Source of the DNA: Euglena gracilis
Lineage: Eukaryota; Euglenida; Euglenophyceae; Euglenales
Direction: 5' to 3'
NCBI GenBank assembly: GCA_039621445.1
Contig: CP154954.1
Span: 47,719,847-47,783,846 of the forward strand
DNA length: 64,000 nt
Part shown: piece by piece, positions 44,404 to 64,000 of the stretch
Position numbering within the stretch: position 1 is the stretch's first letter
Layout of the letters: every line of letters begins with the position of its first letter
Translations under genes and position numbers: made by a program
The notes under the pieces: model-generated
What the model saw: only the letters and a program-made list of their open reading frames with translations
Told to the model about the DNA's origin: nothing
Database searches by the model: none

Positions 44404-46097
44404 AGCTTGCCTCAGCTTGCATCAGGAAGGGTCCAAAAGAAGCACCCCCCCCCCCCACGGAGGCCATAATCCACTTTAAGCGCATCCTTTCTTCTTCTTT
44501 CCTTGGGCGTGGGGGAGCTCATGTGCGACCGCGGCTTGAACATGATCTTTTTTTCCTGCCGGGTCCCTTTTCCTTCCCCACCACGTCAACGTTTGCCAGT
44601 GCAATAGACCGCCGACTTACAACCGGCGGCAGGACGCTTCTACTTGGGCCCCCCTCCTTGATCGTGGTGGCAAGGCTGAACGGGAATCCTGGAAATTCAA
44701 TGAGGGTTCCCCTTCCTTCATGTGCCAATTTTTAATTAAAATTTTCCTGCAGCGCCTCCGACCTTTTTAAGGAAGAATTTTCCATTACGACAGCTGCCTC
44801 GCCCTTTGGGTGGAATAAACCAACAAACAAACAGGAGCTCCTTCGGGAGTCTCAGGAGGAGGCCATATCGTTATAATGATTTGAAGTGAGACAAAGATGC
44901 ACTTTGCGATATAACTTTCCCGCCTGTTCCTCAACATCTCAACAGGGGGAAGTATAGGTGAGCTTACGAGGTGGTTGCGGCTGGACCTCAAAAAGAAAAC
45001 AAAAAGTGGATCTGTCACCCGACCTCCAGAACACATCACCACTGTTCTGTCACCAGTTGTCACACACGAAATGTGGCGGGCAGAACCAAGGTTTTTGTGC
45101 ATTTTTGGGTGAATTCTTATTTCCCGGAAAGCCAAACCGGGGGGGGGAGAGTCAAAACTCAACGACATATTTTGGAGGCAAAAAAAACACCAATTTTGAC
45201 CTTTCCCCTGAAGACCCACCCACCCACCCACCCCCTGGAGGGACCCCCAGTGGGGGAGGGGGCTAGGGGGGACCCACTTTTGGGGGTCAATTTCGGATAA
45301 AAAAAAATCGGCGCTTCGCGCCGAAAATAGAACAAAACCCCGCCTCCAGCGGAGTACCCACTTGCCCTCCCCCGGAGGGAGGGGGGGCTCGGCCGGGGCC
45401 CAACCACCCCCCCTCCCCCCAGGTCACAAAACTTAAAAACGTCTCTGAACTCAACACACTAAAATCACTAAACATGGTAAAAAATACTGCCTTCTGGGCC
45501 TGAATTTGGGCTTCAGCAGTTGAACCTGTGGGAAGCTGTTTTATCACACCTGAAACATCAAATAACCCAACAATCAGGTAACAAAAATTTGGTTTTGAAA
45601 TGATCCCTGGGCAATTGCAATTATGCGATTGCACACCCCATCCCCCCTCTCAGACCTCACCGGCCCCAAACACTAGTCCCTGACCAGGAATGCCCTCTTT
45701 CTGCCCCCCAACCCCCCTCACCCCTGCCCTCCCCCAGGTTTGTGCGACAAGCACCGGTGAAGTCAAGGGTCACGCTGTGGGTTGAGGAGGTGCGCTGGCC
45801 GTGACTCGTGGCAGGGTCGTCCCAATGTGAAGGTTCGGTGTGGGCGAGAAGAACCTTAGCATGGCGCGTTTAACAAAGGCCGGTCAGCGGCCGCCCCTTT
45901 GATGGCTGGAGGCAGCGACCATATGGGAGGCCCGGAACTGTGCCATCCGCAGAAAGGAGGAAACCAACACACCAATGCATTTCCACTCTCGATGATCTGG
46001 AGGGTGGCATCTGGAGGGTGGCGAGGGAAAAGACTTCGGGTTTGGACTACACTTTATGAACATCAAACTTCTTTATAAAATGAATTTAAATTTCATT

Positions 46098-58320
<12,223 letters not shown>

Positions 58321-60671
58321 CGCCCGCGGGGCCGACCGCGGCGGGAGGAGGGCCCGGCCCGGCGGCCGTCACAGCAGTGCCGTGTGTCTGGAGGACCAGT
58401 GGGGGGAGGGGGGTCCACTCAAACTCTGCAATACACACAGCAAATCTTGTACACATTCAATGTGCAACACATACTGTGTAAAATGCAAATAAATGTAAAT
58501 TTTAAAAAGGAAATTGGTGTAAATCCTGTTTGGAACCTCCCCCAGACAAAATCTCCAAAGGATTTATAAAATGTACCTCCTCCACGAAACATTATGCATC
58601 GCAATTTTACCTCCAAAAAAAATCTGCAAAAATGGGAAATAAAAATGGAACAGCAGAAAAATAAAGCGAAAGGCAGACTTGCACGATTCCAGCATACATT
58701 GCCTAGTTTTATGCACTTGCATTTCCTCATCCGACACCTCATTGTGCATCCAGGGGGGTAAACCCAACATCATTTTGAGAAAAGAGTACTTTGGACTCTG
58801 TGTGCACTCTCTGTGGGAAGATTACTTTGGACATCATCTAACACAGACAATTCAGACCCATCCTCGTCATGATTCAGACCCCCCCCCCTCGTCATGCAAC
58901 CACTAACCTGCAGTCAACGAAAAAAATCAAACCACAAAACCTATCTCGCTAATGCAGCGGGGTGGTGGATTAACCCCCTCAACTCAACACTCAACCCACT
59001 CGACACAAAAACAGGGGGGGGATTGAAATTGGAGACCTTCAATGAAATTGCGGAAAATTGTGAGAAATTGTGGAAATTGTGGAAATATCGATACCAGGAC
59101 TGTACACACTTTTTCTTAGAAAATATTCACCTCCCATGCTTTGAGCCGCCATTTCCGTCCTGTTGAAAAAGACAAAAAGTGCAAGAACATGATTATTGAT
59201 GTAATGTTCAGAATATACTGATTCCGAAAACCTTGTTGGCCAAAAAAACCACAAAAATGATATAAACATTTGACAAGAAGTTTGGTGTCAAGGGAAAATC
59301 TGGTCCAGGACGTGGGATTTTTCAAAATCGAACTCATTTCCCAGCAGAACTCCACAAACCTAAAACTTCAGAACCCCAAAAAAACAAAAAAAAGAGTTAT
59401 AAAATTGCAAATCTTTCCAAAATTTGCATCAAAATAAATCCATTTTCCCGTGTGCGGAGAAATGACTGGAAGTAATTGCACCTTCCACTTCAAGCTTATG
59501 CGGACTGAAAGAGACATTTCACGAAAATTTGGATATCACCCTGCAGTCAATGACAACGGGGGGTCATTCATCATGGGATGGTTGTAAGACCAGATGGGGG
59601 ATAAAATGGGGGGGATTCTTCTTCTTCTATTCACTGCCCCCCCCCCCCCGTCATGGCCACCACGGCGATGGTTTCCCACGGCATCCTCAACTCTTATGCG
59701 TTCTGCCGCCATCGACGCAACCGCACTGGGGGGCAGCACACGACGTGTACACGAACCCCTGCAACCAAACCACGGCGGGTACTGCGTGGGGCGGTTGCAG
59801 AGACACAGACAGCGTTGCCGGGAAGACCGAAAGGTGGCCGATGGCGCGGGGTCCTCCACAAAATGGAGGCAACGGGGAAGGGGGGGGACAAGTGGGCCTT
59901 CCACTGGGGCAGAGGCGGTGGTCGTGGGTCTTCTACGGGGTTCGGGTGGCCCTTGTGCCACCTTGCCTTCTTCATGGGCTGTGTTTTCCCAGCTTCTCAT
60001 CACCCGCAAACCTCACCCCACCCCGCTCCACCATGATGCAGGGTTTTTCATTCATACGTGCTGCTTGCCGAAAATTCGATGTGTGATTTTACATGATTTT
60101 ACGCGATTTTGCGTGACTCACGTCAGAGCCAAAATTTTTCCTGTATTCCCCTGGTATGCACACTTTCTGTGGAGAGGACACTCTTCACCTCCAACGGGGA
60201 ATTATTTTCATTCTATGCAAACATGCAAATAAACTCAAAAATGCAGACCAAAAAAATGGCAAAAAATGATTCAAAATTGACAAAAATTTGGGCTTGGGGA
60301 AATTTGGGGCCAAAATGGGGAATTTTTCAAAGGAAGAAAAATTTCCAGCAGAAATTGAATAATCCGAGGGAAATAATGACAAAAAACTATCACTTGTTAT
60401 TCTCAGATGTAATTTCCTTGATTATCCGTGATTTACGTGTTTTTACGTGGGCGTATTGATGAAAAACCCTGCATGAAGCCATTTTATTTGAAAGAAAATT
60501 GCCATCCCCAAACCAGAAACATGCTGTGCAGGGTCCTGGGGGCAACTTCTGTGGGGAATCCCACCGCAACGCAAGACCTCACAACCTCCCAATTGTGTTC
60601 AGCTCTAAAGGTCCCCCCCCCCCACTGACTGTTCAGTCAGTGGAGGTGTGCCACAGGAGGTGGAGTCCGAT
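58321..60671. other. Intergenic region upstream of the METTL25-like gene
   Basis: Mostly AT-rich sequence (58400-59500), a GC-richer stretch at 59640-60000 with open frames on both strands but no recognised domain, and the hAT-like element at 60039-60471. No gene is called. Confidence 0.5.
60039..60471. mobile_element. hAT-like non-autonomous element with CAGGGTTTTTCAT ends
   Basis: The left end CAGGGTTTTTCATTCATACG and the right end CGTATTGATGAAAAACCCTG are inverse. The flanks CATGATG (60032-60038) and CATGAAG (60472-60478) look like a target duplication with one change. TTTACGTG/TTTTACAT repeats lie inside both ends. 433 bp, no transposase. Confidence 0.75.
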
Positions 60672-60914
60672 TTGGTGGAACCGCGGCCGGCCGCGGTCAG
60701 CCGCGGCCGGCCGCGGCTGCACATGGTGGTGGGAAAATGGCCGACCGCGGCCGGCCGCGGCCAGCCGCGGTTCCACTTTCCCAAAATTTTTTTTTCGAAA
60801 GTGGGACCGCGGTCGGCCGCGGTCGACCGCGGTTCCACTTTCATGAAGTATGAACAACATTGTGGTGGGACGACGGTCAGCCGCGGTCAGCCGCGGCCAA
60901 CCGTCGTCCCACCA
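60672..60914. repeat. CCGCGG palindrome cluster A
   Basis: About 12 CCGCGG hexamers separated by 4 bp (CCGCGGCCGGCCGCGG and variants), arranged as modules bounded by GTGGAACCGCGG and CCGCGGTTCCAC, or GTGGTGGGACGACGG and its inverse. Each module is an imperfect hairpin. Confidence 0.85.
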
Positions 60915-61063
60915 CAGCAAGCCATCACCAGCCTGCTCGCATTGGGGTATACCAAGTAATCTCTGCGGCAAACAGTGGCGGATGAGCGAAGCAAAAACAG
61001 AGGCGATGGAATCTGAAATCCCAGTGATTGGGGGGGGGGGTGTGGGGGGGGGGGGGGCGGGGG

Positions 61064-61475
61064 TGTGGGGGTCTGGGGGGTGATAAATTGGCCCCTGCAA
61101 GGTACCAGCTACTCCAAAGAGCCGCCCAACTAGGGTTAATACACATGGGGGACTCGGCGCCTTCGGCGCCTCGCTCGGGTCCCCCCATGTTTTTAACCCA
61201 GGTTGGGCGGCTCTTTGGGTTCGCTGGGTACCTTGTAGAGACCAATCTAACAACGTTGAGCGGGAGATGTTCTGCTGCTTGGATAAGAATCGTAACCCGA
61301 ACCCTACTCCTTCAAATAACCTCATAAATTCTTTTTGGCCACAATGAAACGCCATCGGGAAATTCTTTTGCAGAAATATAAAAATAAAAAAAATAAAATA
61401 CATATAAGCAAAAATAAAATGTATGGGGGGGTGTGGGGGGTGTGGGGGGTCTGGGGCGTGATAAATTGGCCCCTA
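61064..61475. repeat. Hairpin flanked by direct repeats ending GATAAATTGGCCCCT
   Basis: TGTGGGGGTCTGGGG..GTGATAAATTGGCCCCT occurs at 61064-61096 and 61440-61473. Between them lies a long hairpin (arms about 61097-61158 and 61162-61238, sharing CAAGGTACC, AAAGAGCCGCCCAAC and CATGGGGG, loop at GGCGCCTTCGGCGCC), then the 20-bp word shared with the foldback at 26057-26288. Confidence 0.7.
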
Positions 61476-61689
61476 TTGCGGAACAGGAGGCATTAACAGC
61501 ACCACAGCATGATCGTCTTAGACTCTGTGTGCGGGATTACCAGGGTGGCCAATTTCCCAGATTTTAAGCCTTCCTTTCTGCCAGCAAATGGCAATGCTCT
61601 TGGTTGTTGATAAATGCAGGCAGGATGAAAGCTGGGCAGCCGTCGGAACTGAGCCGGCTGGTGATGGTGCCTGATTACTGCATAGATGG

Positions 61690-61870
61690 TCGGCCCTGGT
61701 GGAACCGCGGCTGACCGCGGCTGACCGCGGCCAGCCGCGGTTCCACCAGAGACACGTTACAAAATGCTCTTGGTGGGACCGCGGCTGGCCGCGATTCCAC
61801 CAGCAACACTCTCTTGGTGGTGGCCGCGGCTGGCCGCGGCCGGCCGCGGCTAGCCGTCATCCCACCCAGG
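61690..61870. repeat. CCGCGG palindrome cluster B
   Basis: About 8 CCGCGG hexamers with the same 4-bp spacing and GTGGAACCGCGG/CCGCGGTTCCAC borders as cluster A. Confidence 0.85.
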
Positions 61871-62099
61871 TGGACGCGACGGTCGCCGACGGTCGACCGC
61901 CGGTCCACCTCCAGCGACTCCACCTCCTGTGGCAACCCCCCCCCCCCGACTGAACTCCACCCAGCAACACAGCCAGGCTTCTCTTTAAGACCTCTTAGGG
62001 AAACTCCCTTGGGAAAAACCCTCTTAGGGCATTTCCCAAAAAAAAGCTCCGTCGGTTCGCACCAAAACCAATGCCCGGCCCTCCCGACCGGACTAGGCA

Positions 62100-62460
62100 A
62101 GGGGATCCCAGTCTGGACCCCCCCGGGGCGTACAAGTGTACCGATCCCCGAGGAGGGTCGCTTTCAATATATTTTTTTCAATCACCCCCCCGGGGGGGGG
62201 GTCCTCTGGCTTTCTGGAATCCAAGTGAAAATTGACCACAAACGTGTAAAACAAGGCCAAAATTCTTCAAAAAAAGCCAAAAAAAACTTCCAGCGCCTTT
62301 CTTGTTGGATCACTTTTGTGGTAGTTTAGTGGGTTATTTTTGCCCCCCCTCCCCCTAGGAGAGAGGGGGGTCTGGGCCAGAATCCAGCCAGTCACTCTGA
62401 AAAAACCAGCCACCCACCCCTCCGGGGGGGGGGGGGTCAGCCAAGTGGCTAAATGTTGGT
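62100..62460. repeat. C-run and CAGTCACTCTGAAAAAACC element fragments
   Basis: Contains CCAGTCACTCTGAAAAAACCAGCCACCC, a word shared (as CAGTCAGTCACTCTG) with the MITE at 33905-34279, plus C/G runs. Probably a truncated copy of that family. Confidence 0.5.
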
Positions 62461-62571
62461 GACTGGGGTGTCGGTGTCTTCTGAGTTAAAAAGAAACGAC
62501 CACTATCCCGGTCGTCCTCTCCTGTTGTTTGTTCGGGGGAAGAGGATGCCAGAGACGGAGTGAGCCGGGGG

Positions 62572-63485
62572 CTACAGCTTGCACTCCGGAAAGGCCCACT
62601 TCCGGATCAGGACGTGGGCGAGCGTGGTGGGCGGCGGCAGGCGGAACGGGCTGCCGTCCGGCCCCGGCAGGCCCCCTTTGTTGCACTACAGCGTCTTGTC
62701 TGTTTATGGACGGCGGTGGCCCTGTTTGCCGTGTGGTGAGTGGCCAGGGACCCCCCAACACCAGTGTTCTTGTGTTGCTCCCCCTGGCCCGGTGAGTAAC
62801 TCTGGCCCTGGCTGGCCCCCACCCCTGTCACCCCTCACCCCCGCTGCAGCTGTGTGTTTCGGGAGGAGCACCCTCTGTGGTGGGGCGGGATGGCAGCCGT
62901 GGGGGGGCCTGGCTACGGCGTACGCCGCCGCGGCGTCCAGAGCCTGCTGCACCTCCGTGCGGGGCACCCCGCCAGGCGATTGCTCAGGTCTCCCGAAGGG
63001 GACTCTGAACCCCTCCCCTCGTCCAGTACCCCCTCCTCCTGCGACCTCCACAAGGGGTCACGAGATCGTTTTCCTGACAAAAGAGGTCATAAGGTCCGTC
63101 CCTCTCCACCGGCTACAGATCGCGACGTCGGGGAACAATGAAGCGTCCCGCCTCGAAATCCGGAAATGGCGGGCAATCCTCGTGCGACATCGGGGGCCAA
63201 CCCGACGCCACCCCTCCCCCCAACCGGTCCATTTGGGGGGAGGCGGATCACCAGCGCCGCTCAGGCAACCGGCTGCCCCCAGCGCGCCTCCTCTATCTCG
63301 TCGCTGGGCACGATGGGCTGGCTCGGGAGCGGCCCCTTTTCCACTGAGCAACAATGAACACACGGCACGATGGAAAACAGAAAGAGAGGGGGTGGCGGAG
63401 GGGCGACGGGGCCGGCCGCGTCCCCCTGGCCGAGGAAGCCGATCATGAGGGAGTTGGGGAACGGCCACGGCTGCGACTGCACGTA
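62572..63485 (-). CDS. NUDIX hydrolase, NUDT12/NADH pyrophosphatase type, 3' part
   Basis: Minus-strand exons: 63485-about 63418 (after a CCGCAG acceptor: YVQSQPWPFPNSLMIGFLGQ), 63343-about 63289 (PSDEIEEARW), about 62985-62925 (VPRTEVQQALDAAAA) and 62685-62572 (FRLPPPTTLAHVLIRKWAF, PECKL, stop TAG). The SQPWPFPxSLMIGF block is diagnostic of the NADH diphosphatase subfamily of Nudix enzymes (NUDT12, NUDT13, NPY1, NudC). The EIEEARW block and the PPPTTLAHxLI C-terminus fit. The Nudix box, which should precede YVQSQPWPF, lies beyond the right edge. The enzyme would hydrolyse NAD(P)H or decap NAD-RNA. It does not end in a clear SKL peroxisomal signal (ends CKL). Exon borders between the first two exons have no good GT donor. 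Confidence 0.85.
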
Positions 63486-63639
63486 CTGCGGCCCGCCGGC
63501 CCGCCGAGCGACGGGGCAGGGGGGGGCCCCCGGGGCATTCCTTACCTCTCCTTCTCTTTCCGTGGAACGCAGAGAGTCACTGCACAGGCGCTTTTTTAAA
63601 AAAAAAAGAGGGTAGTGGGCAGGCTTTTGCTTCAAGGCC

Positions 63640-64000
63640 ACGGGGGTCCATGAGCTGGGGATTATCCCTAGCCACTGAAGAAAGCCGCAACCTGGATCCC
63701 CCCGGGGGGGGGTCCCGGGGGTCTGCCCATTGAAGAAAAATATCATCGTCTGGCAATCAGGGAATTTCTTAAGGACCCCCAGGGGGGGGGGGTCCAGCCT
63801 CCGGCTGGCAAAAAGGCTGCTGGCTGAACCCCCCCCCCCCCCTGGGGGCGGGGGGGAGGGGGGGGGGGGGGGCCTGGGGCTGGAGGGGGCTGGGCTCGGC
63901 TGGGTCGGTGAAAACCAAAATTTTCTAACACGTTTTTGCCATTTTCGACATTTTGGTGGATGGAGCTAGATCAAGCTGGGGGCTGTGATGGAGGAAGCTG
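63640..64000. other. Intron or upstream sequence with C-run MITE end
   Basis: Contains CAGGGAATTTCTTAAGGACCC (63758 onward), matching the TIR of the element at 55472-55889, then long G/C runs. The rest of this element runs off or is unclear. It probably s part of the intron upstream of the NUDIX exon at 63485. Confidence 0.4.

Larger units (their letters stand above)
43056..46097. other. Intergenic region between GST and METTL25-like genes
   Basis: Contains the GT microsatellite at 43155-43400, GC-rich open frames at 43.4-44.1 kb on both strands with no recognised domain, a near-perfect palindrome at 44339-44403, and C-runs. No gene is called. Confidence 0.5.

Noticed and set aside
59594-60009. 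Protein-coding gene at the GC-rich stretch
   Set aside because: Frames in four directions are open simply from base composition, and no family was recognised.
60672-60914. Coding exon rich in Arg/Pro/Ala
   Set aside because: Open frames on all strands come from the CCGCGG palindromes and show no domain.

Overview
The window is nuclear DNA of a eukaryote, most likely a unicellular alga or related protist with a large, repeat-rich genome. No bacterial-style operons or long uninterrupted host ORFs are present. Host genes are chains of short GC-rich exons (30-190 nt) split by introns of up to several kb that hold microsatellites, C/G homopolymer runs, hairpin-cored DNA elements and retroelements. 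Splice sites are GT-AG, often G|GTGTG at the donor and TGCAG or CCAG at the acceptor, with some likely GC-AG introns. I cannot fix the lineage. Codon use and acceptors recall green algae, but haptophytes, dinoflagellates and other algae remain possible.

Layout: (1) 1-6.9 kb, an RRM RNA-binding protein gene on the plus strand, with one splice acceptor inside a hAT-type MITE. (2) 6.9-19.1 kb, two head-to-head tyrosine-recombinase (DIRS/PAT-like) retroelements, the left on the minus strand with an almost 0.7 kb internal duplication, the right on the plus strand and more decayed. (3) 20.1-25.7 kb, a LOG-family (lysine decarboxylase-like) gene on the minus strand, resolved almost exon by exon. (4) 26-32.2 kb, a long foldback element, minisatellites, a hAT-like element and unassigned exon-like segments. 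(5) 32.5-34.9 kb, a TLDc-domain gene (minus) carrying one MITE in an intron and another inserted in frame in an exon. (6) 38.8-43.1 kb, a glutathione S-transferase gene (minus). (7) 46.1-58.3 kb, a METTL25/METTL25B (RRNAD1)-like methyltransferase gene (minus) with at least 16 exons. (8) 62.6-63.5 kb, the 3' part of a NUDIX hydrolase gene (NUDT12/NADH pyrophosphatase type, minus) whose Nudix box lies beyond the right edge.

The genes do not form a shared pathway: they are RNA binding, nucleotide-phosphate hydrolysis (LOG, NUDIX), stress or redox proteins (GST, TLDc) and an RNA or protein methyltransferase. Five of the six recognised host genes point the same way.

The most interesting feature is a set of short non-autonomous DNA elements (109-375 bp) with terminal inverted repeats, 8-bp target duplications and C-run/GGCGCC hairpin cores. 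They lie inside introns and, in two cases, directly shape coding sequence: one supplies a 3' splice site, the other is an in-frame 117-nt exonic insertion. This looks like an introner-type process.
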